Source of the DNA: Cohaesibacteraceae bacterium
GTDB lineage: Bacteria > Pseudomonadota > Alphaproteobacteria > Rhizobiales > Cohaesibacteraceae
Reading direction: 5' to 3'
DNA: 10,706 nucleotides
Assembly: GCA_016764535.1 (NCBI GenBank)
Contig: JAESRR010000176.1
Span: 404 to 11,109, forward strand
In this document: positions 1-7,401 of the stretch, in pieces
Layout: the number at the start of each line of letters is the position of its first letter
How positions within the stretch are numbered: the first letter of the stretch is position 1
The notes under the pieces: generated by a model
What the model saw: the letters and a program-made list of their open reading frames with translations, nothing else
Told to the model about the DNA's origin: nothing
Databases searched by the model: none
Program-made: the position numbers and the translations under genes

Positions 1-1718
1 GCTTTTTCATTGACGTCCCAGTAATCCGGGAATTCCGGCATTTCCTGCCATGGACCCATCGGGCCGTTATTGGGTGCAGGTATCGTTGACCAATCGGGTT
101 TGAAACGGAATTTTCCGTCATCATATGCAAACCCATTTACATAGTGTGCATGATTAAAATCAGGCTGACAATCAATCCACTTTTCATTTGAGAAATGTTC
201 GAGATTTCCGTACCCGCCCTTCTGCAACATCCAGTCAATATGTTCATTTGGTGACATTGAAAAACCTGGATGTGTTAGTCCGAGGCGCTTTGCAAGGCCG
301 TCATACACCTGATGATTGGAGCGGCAATTTTCAGGCGGGTCCACCAGTTTTGGTCCATAAATCAAAAATTGATGTCCACCACCCTTATAAATATCGTCAT
401 GTTCCATAAACATGGTTGCGGGTAACACGATATCGGCCAATTGCGCGGTTTCTGTCATAAAGTGTTCATGGACACAGACAAACAAATCATCTCGTAACAA
501 ACCGTTTTTTACCCGTATTTGTTCAGGTGCAATTGATGCGGGATTGGTGTTCTGGATCAACATGCCGGTAACGGGAGGGCCGCCAAGCAAAGCGTCGCTG
601 TCACCCTCAAGAATAGCTCCGATTGCTGATTGATCAAGAATGCGGACATCTGTATTCTTAGCATCAGTTGCTTCGATCATCGTCTTGTCAAGATTGTAAA
701 TCGCGCCATTATTATGAAACGCCCCGCCACCCTTGTATTTCCAGGCACCCAGTACAGAGGCAATCGAACACGCGGCATGCATGTTAACTACACCGTTCCG
801 CTGTCTGGTAAATCCATAGCCAAGCCGCAAGAATGTGCGCGGATTCTCTCCCATCAATTTGGCAAAGTCTTCAATTTGAAAAATTGATAATCCTGTAATT
901 TCAGCAGCCCAGGCTGGTGTTTTGGTTGAGAGGTGATGTTCAAATTCAATCGGCGCATCAGTAAACTTATTCAAATAATCCCGGTCTGCGTAATTATCAC
1001 GGAACAGCACATGCATGACGGCGCAGGCAAGCGCACCGTCAGTTCCCGGCTTTAAACACAATGACATGTCTGCCTGATCCATTGTTCCGGTCTGGTAAAT
1101 ATCAATCGCAACAATTCGGGCACCGCGAGATTTGCGCGCCTTCATGGCAAGCGTCATGACATTTACCTGTGTATTGACAGCATTTGTCCCCCAGATAACA
1201 ACAACATCGGCTTCTGCAATTTCACGGGGGTCGGGTCCTCTTAAGGCACCGGTTCCAGCAATGTAACCTGTCCATGCCATGTTGGTACAAACAGTATCAT
1301 ATTGTCCCGAATAGTTTTTCAGGTGCCGCAACCGGTGAATGCCATCCCTCTGGACCAGGCCCATTGTACCCGCAAAAAAATATGGCCAGATTGTTTCGGA
1401 ACCATACTTTGCTTCCCGCTTGAGAAACTGTTCTGCTATTTCATCAAGCGCTGCATCCCAACTAATTTCCTGCCAGTTATTATCACCCTTGTTGCTTTTT
1501 CTTCGTAATGGTTGCAGTAGACGATCAGGGTGATGAATACGCTCCGCATACTTTGCGACCTTTGCGCAAATCACACCGGCCGTATAACTATTGTCTTTTG
1601 ATCCACGCACGCGTCCAATTTTGTCCGGACCAAGAATTTCCACATCAAGAGCACATGTGGAAGGACAATCATGTGGACATGCCGAATGTCCGGTACGAGG
1701 AAATAACGGGGAATCCAA
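1..1718 (-). CDS. Molybdopterin oxidoreductase (formate dehydrogenase/BisC superfamily), C-terminus off the window
   Basis: I translated the minus strand by hand; the frame is open without a stop from 1718 to the window edge (572 codons visible, family members usually about 700). It begins with a [4Fe-4S] site, C14-x3-C18-x3-C22-x28-C51 (CPHDCPSTC, then VICAK), followed by the bis-MGD cofactor domains. Recognisable stretches include YFFAGTMGLVQRDG, AGTGALRGPDP, VVIWGTNAVNTQ, YGFTRQRNG, NTNPASIAPEQ and TAQLADIVLPATMFME. C144 in DTVCTNM sits where NapA and formate dehydrogenases carry the Cys/Sec molybdenum ligand, so it is the probable ligand; its codon is TGT, not a selenocysteine TGA. There is no Tat signal and no N-terminal [2Fe-2S] or NADH-linked extension, so the enzyme is probably cytoplasmic. 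The start is TTG at 1716-1718, the only good one: an in-frame TAA lies 18 codons upstream and GGAGG is 5 nt ahead. The superfamily is clear. The substrate (formate or another oxo-transfer substrate) cannot be told from the sequence, and no electron-transfer subunit is visible. Confidence 0.9.
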   Translation of the reverse strand, partial: MDSPLFPRTGHSACPHDCPSTCALDVEILGPDKIGRVRGSKDNSYTAGVICAKVAKYAERIHHPDRLLQPLRRKSNKGDNNWQEISWDAALDEIAEQFLKREAKYGSETIWPYFFAGTMGLVQRDGIHRLRHLKNYSGQYDTVCTNMAWTGYIAGTGALRGPDPREIAEADVVVIWGTNAVNTQVNVMTLAMKARKSRGARIVAIDIYQTGTMDQADMSLCLKPGTDGALACAVMHVLFRDNYADRDYLNKFTDAPIEFEHHLSTKTPAWAAEITGLSIFQIEDFAKLMGENPRTFLRLGYGFTRQRNGVVNMHAACSIASVLGAWKYKGGGAFHNNGAIYNLDKTMIEATDAKNTDVRILDQSAIGAILEGDSDALLGGPPVTGMLIQNTNPASIAPEQIRVKNGLLRDDLFVCVHEHFMTETAQLADIVLPATMFMEHDDIYKGGGHQFLIYGPKLVDPPENCRSNHQVYDGLAKRLGLTHPGFSMSPNEHIDWMLQKGGYGNLEHFSNEKWIDCQPDFNHAHYVNGFAYDDGKFRFKPDWSTIPAPNNGPMGPWQEMPEFPDYWDVNEK

Positions 1719-1723
1719 TGCGA

Positions 1724-1728
1724 CCTCC
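1724..1728 (-). promoter_or_regulatory. Ribosome binding site of the molybdopterin oxidoreductase
   Basis: The minus strand reads GGAGG, then TCGCA, then the TTG codon at 1718-1716, a spacing of 5 nt. No ATG exists between the upstream in-frame stop and the first iron-sulfur cysteine, so this site decides the start. Confidence 0.75.
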
Positions 1729-1776
1729 AAATATAACAATTCGACCGGAATACCCGATTACAACATTATGAACGCA

Positions 1777-1805
1777 ACAATATAAATAGGCAAACAGTTG
1801 ATCAA
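1777..1805 (-). promoter_or_regulatory. Candidate sigma70-type promoter for the molybdopterin oxidoreductase
   Basis: On the minus strand TTGATC (1805-1800) is followed after 17 nt by TATTGT (1782-1777), each matching the consensus at 4 of 6 positions. It lies between the ndk terminator and the TTG start. An overlapping TATATT two bases upstream is an alternative -10 with a short 15 nt spacer. The region is AT-rich, so chance matches are likely. Confidence 0.25.
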
Positions 1806-1814
1806 TCAGCCAAT

Positions 1815-1842
1815 AAAAAAGGGCGCCTGGAGGCGCCCTTTT
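1815..1842 (-). terminator. Rho-independent terminator downstream of ndk
   Basis: A perfect 7-bp GC stem (GGGCGCC / GGCGCCC) with a 4-nt loop lies 20 nt past the ndk stop codon. On the minus strand it is followed by six T residues. On the plus strand it is followed by TTTT, so it could stop transcription from both sides. It separates ndk from the molybdopterin oxidoreductase. Confidence 0.9.
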
Positions 1843-1862
1843 CGAACCAAAATTAAGATCAG

Positions 1863-2285
1863 CTAACCAACGAGTTCAGCGTCAGCGAAGAAAAATTTAA
1901 TTTCTTCAGCTGCTGTGTTAGCCGCATCAGAGCCATGTACAGTATTTTCACCGATGGAAAGAGCAAATTCCTTTCGGATGGTGCCCGCATCGGCATCAGC
2001 CGGATTTGTTGCACCCATAACTTCACGGTTTTTGGCGATGGCATTTTCACCTTCAAGAACCTGAACAATAACCGGCTCTGAAATCATGAAGTCTACAAGT
2101 TCACCAAAGAAAGGGCGCTCTTTATGAACAGCATAGAACCCTTCGGCCTGTTCGCGGCTCATTTGAATGCGCTTTGAAGCAATTACACGCAGGCCTGCAT
2201 CTTCAAACTTGGCAACAACTTTGCCTGTAAGATTGCGTCTGGTTGCATCGGGTTTAATGATCGAGAAGGTGCGCTCGATTGCCAT
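1863..2285 (-). CDS. ndk: Nucleoside diphosphate kinase
   Basis: This 140-residue protein transfers the gamma-phosphate of ATP to other (d)NDPs through a phosphohistidine, balancing cytoplasmic NTP and dNTP pools. It is full length for bacterial Ndk. The active-site histidine is H117 in the NTVHGSDA motif. The nucleotide- and phosphate-binding residues known from the family are at their usual numbers: K11, Y51, F59, R87, T93, R104 and N114. The N-terminus [14 protein letters not shown] is the canonical first beta strand and fixes the ATG start at 2285. A weak AGGA site lies 8 nt ahead of it. The gene is followed by a strong hairpin terminator and preceded by a 213-nt gap holding a candidate promoter, so it is probably transcribed alone. 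Confidence 0.98.
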   Translation of the reverse strand: MAIERTFSIIKPDATRRNLTGKVVAKFEDAGLRVIASKRIQMSREQAEGFYAVHKERPFFGELVDFMISEPVIVQVLEGENAIAKNREVMGATNPADADAGTIRKEFALSIGENTVHGSDAANTAAEEIKFFFADAELVG

Positions 2286-2339
2286 GGGCCTAATCCTGTT
2301 TACTGGAATTTATACCCGGATTCACCGGGATTTGTGCGC

Positions 2340-2368
2340 TGTATAACCCTGGAGGAACAGAACGGCAA
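2340..2368 (-). promoter_or_regulatory. Candidate sigma70-type promoter for ndk
   Basis: On the minus strand TTGCCG (2368-2363) and TATACA (2345-2340) are separated by exactly 17 nt. The -10 element ends about 54 nt before the ndk ATG. Each hexamer matches the consensus at 4 of 6 positions. A small CCCGG/CCGGG hairpin (2315-2329) would lie in the 5' untranslated region. The rest of the 2286-2498 gap holds no gene that I can support. Confidence 0.4.
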
Positions 2369-2477
2369 GTCTGAATTTGCAGAGCTGGTTAAGGCCTGCT
2401 TTCCTGTTGCAATTCATAACAGGTTAGCTCCCGAATTCGATCCCGCCGATTACCATCACATATCGTTCCAGCTTGAA

Positions 2478-2494
2478 GCCGGATTTAATCCAGC
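2478..2494 (-). other. Short stem-loop just after the glutathione transferase gene
   Basis: On the minus strand GCTGGAT-TAA-ATCCGGC folds into a 7-bp stem with one T-G wobble and a 3-nt loop, 4 nt past the TAG stop at 2499. No T-run follows, so it is not a standard intrinsic terminator. It may be a 3'-end stabilising structure or chance. Confidence 0.25.
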
Positions 2495-2498
2495 ATTT

Positions 2499-3164
2499 CT
2501 ATGTTTGGTACAGGTCCAGACATCGATCATACCAGTCAAGAACAATGTCCTTTTCGTCAAACAGGTTAAAATCCGCACACATTTGCCCCCATTTCAATGT
2601 GCCAAATGCGATATAGTCCGCATAAAGCGGAGCATGACCACCGATCCAGGACTGTTTTCTCAACATCTGACGCATGGGCAATAAAGTATCCCTAAAACTG
2701 CCAATATGGGCTTCATCCGAACAATGAACTTCTTCCAGTTTTTTGCCAAAACGCTTTTCTCTTGATGCCCGGAAGTAGATTTGGTCCTCACTTCCAAGGC
2801 GATCATGAATACCCATGATTATCAGTGGCAACAATGCACGCGACAAGACACTGTTCGCCCAGCCCTCAACAAATCTCGCCGCAGCAAATCCGCCCTGCCC
2901 ATCAAATAACGTCGGGTTATCAGGGTATGTATTTTCCAAATGGACCGCAATATCCCAACTATCACGGATCACATTTCCGTCGATGTTCACAACCGGCAAT
3001 GTGGATTGCTTTTTATCCTCAATGCCTTTGATCCGTGCAAAAGTCGTGGGTATGGCCAGAAATGGCAACTGTTTGTGATGCAGGGCATATTTTATTCTCC
3101 AGCATGGAGGGCTGAACCGGGCAGCTTCATCTTCACCACATAAATCATACAATTGAATTTTCAT
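2499..3164 (-). CDS. Glutathione S-transferase family protein, LigE (beta-etherase)-like
   Basis: This is a 221-residue soluble protein with the two-domain glutathione transferase architecture. The N-terminal thioredoxin-like domain (about 1-80) shows FSPPCWRIKYAL, with S18 in the place of the catalytic Ser of the Ser-type and LigE-like families. It also has the cis-proline P57 in STLPVV and the gamma-glutamyl-binding D68-S69 in RDSWDIA. The helical C-terminal domain has SREKRFGKKLEEV, SWIGGHAPLYADYIAFG and a DWYDRCLDLY tail, which resembles Sphingobium LigE, the glutathione-dependent beta-aryl etherase. Most LigE-like proteins outside lignin degraders have unknown substrates, and no aromatic-degradation gene is nearby, so activity on lignin dimers is not implied. 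The ATG start has AGGGA 7 nt upstream. The gene lies between the kinase terminator and ndk and is probably monocistronic. Confidence 0.85.
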   Translation of the reverse strand: MKIQLYDLCGEDEAARFSPPCWRIKYALHHKQLPFLAIPTTFARIKGIEDKKQSTLPVVNIDGNVIRDSWDIAVHLENTYPDNPTLFDGQGGFAAARFVEGWANSVLSRALLPLIIMGIHDRLGSEDQIYFRASREKRFGKKLEEVHCSDEAHIGSFRDTLLPMRQMLRKQSWIGGHAPLYADYIAFGTLKWGQMCADFNLFDEKDIVLDWYDRCLDLYQT

Positions 3165-3204
3165 TGGAGAATCCCTGTCTCAATACAAGAAGTGATTACA
3201 CAAT

Positions 3205-3232
3205 AAAAAAGGCCGGACAGTAAAGCCCGACC
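3205..3232 (-). terminator. Rho-independent terminator downstream of the sensor kinase
   Basis: The minus strand reads GGTCGGGC-TTTACT-GTCCGGCC followed by six T residues. This gives an 8-bp GC-rich stem (two wobble pairs) with a 6-nt loop and a T-tract, 47 nt after the kinase stop codon. It isolates the kinase from the transferase gene. Confidence 0.88.
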
Positions 3233-3279
3233 ATGCTCATTTTCAGCAACAAGTTCTTCCCAGGATCATTTTCCCGGAT

Positions 3280-6200
3280 TCAGGCGTATTCGCCCATGGC
3301 CTGAGTAATTCGACTTACGGCCTCAGGAAATTGTTCCATTGCCTGCTGAGCCTGTGATATCAATAACGGGGTCTCTTCCATTGTCCGCTCTTCTTTGTTT
3401 GTCCGGGCAAGACGGTTAATCTGATCAGCTGTCTGGCTGAGCACTGATGCTCCGAAAATTCCAGCTACACTTTTGATTGTGTGGCTAATTTTTTCAATTG
3501 TTTCAATGTCATTCACATGAAGAGCGTCTTGCAAAGCTTCGGTTTGCGCAGCTATATCGGACAAAAATTGAGCTTCCAGCTTACTACGAGTAGCAGGGGA
3601 TGCGCTCATGAACAAAGCTTTCAAAGTAGATTCCCGAAAACTAAGCGATTGCTGAACGTGTTCCTGTTGCTCGGAAATTGCCGCAGCGGATTTTTCTTCA
3701 ACCGGAGTTACGGATTCGGTCTTTGGTCGTGGCATCGTTGCTTTCATTACAACTTTGCCAACCTGATCAGATCTTGCAGAAGTCGACTTCTGTTTTTCCG
3801 TGGCAGGTGCCTTGGCAACTGCGGCAGCAAATCCGGTAGTGGTTGTGGTTTCCTTGTTGTCGTCCACTGCTGGTTCGACTATTTTATCGTCACCAATCGG
3901 TGATGTGAAAATTTCAGCTTCCGGATCCATGTCTTTTGGCGGTTGTAATATCAATCCGGTTTGCTTTGCACGCTTCCGGCCTTTTGTCAGGCTGGCCATC
4001 GAAGCAAACAAAGCTTGCCTATCAACAGGTTTTGCAGAAACATCATTGGCACCCGCTCCGATAAACCTTTCCCGATCTTCAAGTGATGCATAAGCGGTCA
4101 GAGCAATGATCGGGACATCACATTGATCATCATCAAATGCCCGGATACGTTTAATTGCTTCATATCCATCCATTTCCGGCATGGATATATCCATCAAAAT
4201 AATATCATAGGCTTTCCATTTGGCCTGGAATACGGCTTCCCGCCCATTGAATACTGAATCAACCCGACAGCCTTCCTGATGTAACATATCAGACATCACG
4301 AGCTGGTTGGTCTGGTTGTCCTCGGCAAGCAGGATTTGCATGCCTTTCAAAGCACCAACCTGGATACTTTCTTCTGCACCCTGTTCAAATCCGACAAGAC
4401 CGGCTTGCTGTCCAATCTGTAGGTTCAACGAGAACCAGAATGAAGACCCCTCGCCCAGTTCACTGGCAACCTTAATCTCCCCACCCATCAAATGAACCAA
4501 TTGGCGACATATGGCCAGTCCAAGGCCGGTGCCGCCGAATTTACGGGCATAGGAGGCATCAACAGTGGTGAACTCTCCGAACAGCGTTGCACATTTGTCT
4601 TTTGCTATTCCTGGTCCCGTATCAGTGACATCAACTCTAACCTCTGCCTGGGCAATTGAATCAATACTTAAACTGGTTGCCAAAGGCATGTCGCTTGACA
4701 GTGTGACTACCACACCGCCCTTATCTGTAAATTTAATCGCATTACCAATCAAATTCAAAAGGATCTGGCGCATGCGCCCGGGATCACCATCTACATAGGT
4801 TGGAACCGGCTGTTTAATATTCAAAGACAGATCAATGCGTTTTTCACGTGCCCTTGGACGCATGAGGTCAATCACGCTTTTAAATACGTGCTCCAGCGCA
4901 AAGGTACTCTGTTCCAGTTCCATTTTACCGGCTTCAAGCTTGGAATAATCGAGAATATCATTCAGTATTCTCATGAGTGACCGGCCGGACTCCTGGGCAG
5001 TATCGACATAACGTTTCTGGCGTAGATTAAGTTCGGTATCCCGCATCAACGTGAGCAGGCCCATCAACCCGTTAAGTGGTGTGCGAATCTCATGGGACAT
5101 GATTGCAAGAAAACTTGATTTGGCCCGACTGGCAATTTCGGCCTGTTCTTTTGCCTCTATCAAGTCTGTTTCGTTCGCTTTTTTGTTTGTAATGTCCCGC
5201 ATATAGGCAACAAACAAATATTTGCCATCTTCTGTTTTCGAGCTGTTGATTGAAATTTCAGCAAGGAACTCTTCCCCATTGCCTCTCAGGGCCTCAATTT
5301 CAATCCGTTGTCCAATAAATCCGCCGGACCCTTGTTCCTTGTATCTTTTCAACCCGTCAATATGCGCTTTTCTGTACCGCTCCGGAACAACATGGTCGAC
5401 CAATAGATTTCCGATAATTACATCACGTTGAATGCCAAACAGTTCTTCGGCAGCTTCATTAAATTCTACGACTTCGCCATTTTCATCCATCACAATAACG
5501 CCATCAATCGACGAGGCCATTGTTGCCCAATATTGCCTGTTCATGCCGGAAAGAGCACGCTCCCGGTTTTTCAACTCCGTTATATCAACCCGGAAACCGA
5601 CAACACCACCTTCTTCTGTTCTTTGTTCATGAACTCTAATCCAGCGACCGTCTGCCAGCTCATATTCCACAATGCCCTGAGGATCATTGTGAACCTCCAT
5701 GCGCTTTTTAATCCAGGTTTCGAGCTCTTGTCCTTCACCAATACCGTTGATCTGCCCCTGTTCAGCACCGTAACGAATGATATCTTCAAATTTGGTACCA
5801 GGTTGCATGATGGAAGCTGTAATCGCGTACATTTCCTTGTATTTTGCATTGCACATAACAAGGCGATCACTACGATCGTAAAGTACAAATCCAGCGGGTA
5901 ATGCATTGATTGCATCCTGCAATCTCGTTTCGGCCAAATATTTATCCATATTTGCCATTTTTCGCTGGCTTATATCCCGAACTGCACAAACAAAATGCGG
6001 CACACCATCAATCACAACACCGCGCACCCGCAGGGTAATCGGAACATCGCCGCCATCTTTTCCAAGACCGGTTAAATCGACGGTTGCTGTATTGGCAAGC
6101 ATGACATCGCCATCATTCGAAAATCCGACAACGTCCTCAAGCAGCGTAGCGGCTTTTTGTAATTCCTCATCATTGAACAATACCAGTAATGACTGACCGA

Positions 6201-7158
6201 GCAGGGATGATGCCTGATATCCAAAAATACGTTCCACCGCAAAATTGGCAGACACAATATTCAGCTTTTCATCAACAGTGATGATCGCGTCAGTGATGGT
6301 GTCCAGGATTAATCGCGTACGATGTTCACTATCAAGTGCTTGATTTTGACTTTCCCTTGCGCGCTTTTCAGCTGCTGCCGCTATGCTCCCCTTTTCCATT
6401 TCAGAATCAGCGAGTTCTTTCTCCCGAAGCAGCGTTTTGCGATGACATTGTGTCTGATAGATAATCAATAGAATGCATATGGTAAAAATACCCATGATCG
6501 CAGCAAGCACGCGATATAAATTGTTGTCGAACATGTTGCCTGGAGGCGGGAAAGCGATGCGAACTTCCTGGATACCCCGGATATCTCCAACCTTCCAATT
6601 CAGGTTGGGAGAAGCTTCATGACTGTTATGACAATCAACACAACCCTGTTGCATTGTAACCGCGGTCGCATATCGAATTTGAGGGCCTGTTGTTAATTTG
6701 GAAGTTTCTATAAATTCCCCTTTTCCGCCTTCGCGAAAGTGGTTCAGTGCCCTGATTTGAAAATTGTCGAGCAGACGATCCTGTCGCCACAAAAATGGCT
6801 GGTCACTCAACAATTGAATTGCCTGCACACCATTTGTAGACTGCAAACGCTGACCTAACTCCATGGTCAGGGTAGCCGGAAGCGGAATTGCACCTTTTTT
6901 TCCGCTAAAATCGTGGGTCACTGTAATTCCGGGAATGTCCTTGATCGCGCCCACAACATGTTCTGTATAGAATTCCCGGACTGTGGTTGCTGACACAGAC
7001 TGAATTCTTGCGGCTTCGGTCAATGTGTTTTCTTGAATATTACCAACGTGCTGCACGACAAGAGCAGTAAGTATTCCTGCAGAAGCAAGTACAAATACAA
7101 CAAGTTGCCAAAATGAAAAATTGAACACAGATGCGCGCTGCTGCTGCGAAGAATTCAT
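3280..7158 (-). CDS. Membrane hybrid sensor histidine kinase with periplasmic haem c (Tll0287-like) sensor, three PAS, receiver and Hpt
   Basis: This 1292-residue inner-membrane signalling protein should autophosphorylate and pass phosphate along an internal relay. Order: transmembrane helix about 16-35; periplasmic DUF3365/Tll0287-like domain about 36-210 with the haem c motif C173-V-D-C176-H177; transmembrane helix about 215-234; a charged, coiled-coil-like stretch; PAS about 280-400, 412-530 (PAS_7-like, LPAGFVLYDRSDRLVMCN) and 540-660. The HisKA domain follows with phospho-acceptor H689 (SHEIRTPLNG). The HATPase domain has the N box (NLIGNAIKF), G1 DTGPGIA (846-852) and G2 GGTGLGLA (875-882). 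The receiver is about 940-1057, with D990 as acceptor plus T1021 and K1043. An Ala/Lys/Thr-rich linker runs 1058-1166, and the Hpt domain carries H1226 (ISHTIKSVAG). All catalytic residues are present. The frame is open nine codons further to a TTG at 7185, but the ATG at 7158 has GAGGA 6 nt ahead and is preferred. No response regulator is adjacent, so the output target is unknown. Redox, O2 or NO sensing through haem is an inference. Confidence 0.95.
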   Translation of the reverse strand: MNSSQQQRASVFNFSFWQLVVFVLASAGILTALVVQHVGNIQENTLTEAARIQSVSATTVREFYTEHVVGAIKDIPGITVTHDFSGKKGAIPLPATLTMELGQRLQSTNGVQAIQLLSDQPFLWRQDRLLDNFQIRALNHFREGGKGEFIETSKLTTGPQIRYATAVTMQQGCVDCHNSHEASPNLNWKVGDIRGIQEVRIAFPPPGNMFDNNLYRVLAAIMGIFTICILLIIYQTQCHRKTLLREKELADSEMEKGSIAAAAEKRARESQNQALDSEHRTRLILDTITDAIITVDEKLNIVSANFAVERIFGYQASSLLGQSLLVLFNDEELQKAATLLEDVVGFSNDGDVMLANTATVDLTGLGKDGGDVPITLRVRGVVIDGVPHFVCAVRDISQRKMANMDKYLAETRLQDAINALPAGFVLYDRSDRLVMCNAKYKEMYAITASIMQPGTKFEDIIRYGAEQGQINGIGEGQELETWIKKRMEVHNDPQGIVEYELADGRWIRVHEQRTEEGGVVGFRVDITELKNRERALSGMNRQYWATMASSIDGVIVMDENGEVVEFNEAAEELFGIQRDVIIGNLLVDHVVPERYRKAHIDGLKRYKEQGSGGFIGQRIEIEALRGNGEEFLAEISINSSKTEDGKYLFVAYMRDITNKKANETDLIEAKEQAEIASRAKSSFLAIMSHEIRTPLNGLMGLLTLMRDTELNLRQKRYVDTAQESGRSLMRILNDILDYSKLEAGKMELEQSTFALEHVFKSVIDLMRPRAREKRIDLSLNIKQPVPTYVDGDPGRMRQILLNLIGNAIKFTDKGGVVVTLSSDMPLATSLSIDSIAQAEVRVDVTDTGPGIAKDKCATLFGEFTTVDASYARKFGGTGLGLAICRQLVHLMGGEIKVASELGEGSSFWFSLNLQIGQQAGLVGFEQGAEESIQVGALKGMQILLAEDNQTNQLVMSDMLHQEGCRVDSVFNGREAVFQAKWKAYDIILMDISMPEMDGYEAIKRIRAFDDDQCDVPIIALTAYASLEDRERFIGAGANDVSAKPVDRQALFASMASLTKGRKRAKQTGLILQPPKDMDPEAEIFTSPIGDDKIVEPAVDDNKETTTTTGFAAAVAKAPATEKQKSTSARSDQVGKVVMKATMPRPKTESVTPVEEKSAAAISEQQEHVQQSLSFRESTLKALFMSASPATRSKLEAQFLSDIAAQTEALQDALHVNDIETIEKISHTIKSVAGIFGASVLSQTADQINRLARTNKEERTMEETPLLISQAQQAMEQFPEAVSRITQAMGEYA

Positions 7159-7401
7159 TATTCTTCCTCGATTCCCACCAAACAAAGATCAATACATACG
7201 AATGGAATCAACAGCTTCACAATCATCCTGAAAATCTCTAATCCAAATGATTTACATTGCCAACCACACAGTACAAACGAATGATTACGCTACAACTCTG
7301 TATAAAATCTTTATAAATACTTGAACGCTCGTTTTGGAAATTTGAAAATTACTATTCAACACCCACTTGCATCGGATGATGACCTGGTGCAAAAAGCGCA
7401 C
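7159..7401. other. Divergent intergenic region between the sensor kinase and the ABC-F gene
   Basis: This AT-rich stretch must carry the start signals of both divergent genes. On the plus strand TATAAA (7301-7306) is a plausible -10 for the ABC-F gene, but no good -35 lies 16-18 nt upstream; TTGCCA at 7257-7262 is too distant for it. On the minus strand TTGGCA (7262-7257) with a weak TAGAGA 17 nt downstream is a possible kinase promoter. I see no FNR-type TTGAT-N4-ATCAA site, no terminator and no small gene. Confidence 0.4.
7165..7169 (-). promoter_or_regulatory. Ribosome binding site deciding the sensor kinase start
   Basis: The minus strand reads GAGGA, then AGAATA, then ATG at 7158-7156, an ideal 6-nt spacing. 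This favours the ATG over the in-frame TTG at 7185, which has no such site and would put the ribosome site inside the coding sequence. Confidence 0.75.

Noticed and set aside
1287..1289. Selenocysteine at the molybdenum-ligand position
   Set aside because: The codon at residue 144 is TGT (Cys), and no in-frame TGA occurs in the visible gene.
188..1785. Plus-strand open frames over the molybdopterin oxidoreductase
   Set aside because: Direct translation of the minus strand gives an uninterrupted, motif-rich enzyme throughout, so these are shadows.
1798..1805. TTGATCAA palindrome as a possible FNR/Anr site for the molybdenum enzyme
   Set aside because: The FNR consensus needs TTGAT and ATCAA separated by four bases. 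Here the half-sites overlap and no second correctly spaced half-site is present.
2315..2329. CCCGG-ATTCA-CCGGG hairpin as a terminator or riboswitch before ndk
   Set aside because: The stem is only 5 bp with no T-tract, and nothing around it resembles a known riboswitch.
2334..2684. Plus-strand open frame of 116 codons across the ndk-transferase gap
   Set aside because: More than half lies antisense to the well-supported transferase gene, its protein has no recognisable motif, and no ribosome site precedes it.
3481..6196. Several plus-strand open frames of 60-157 codons opposite the kinase
   Set aside because: They are antisense shadows of the kinase coding sequence, with low-complexity Ser/Pro/Phe/Cys-rich translations and no family resemblance.
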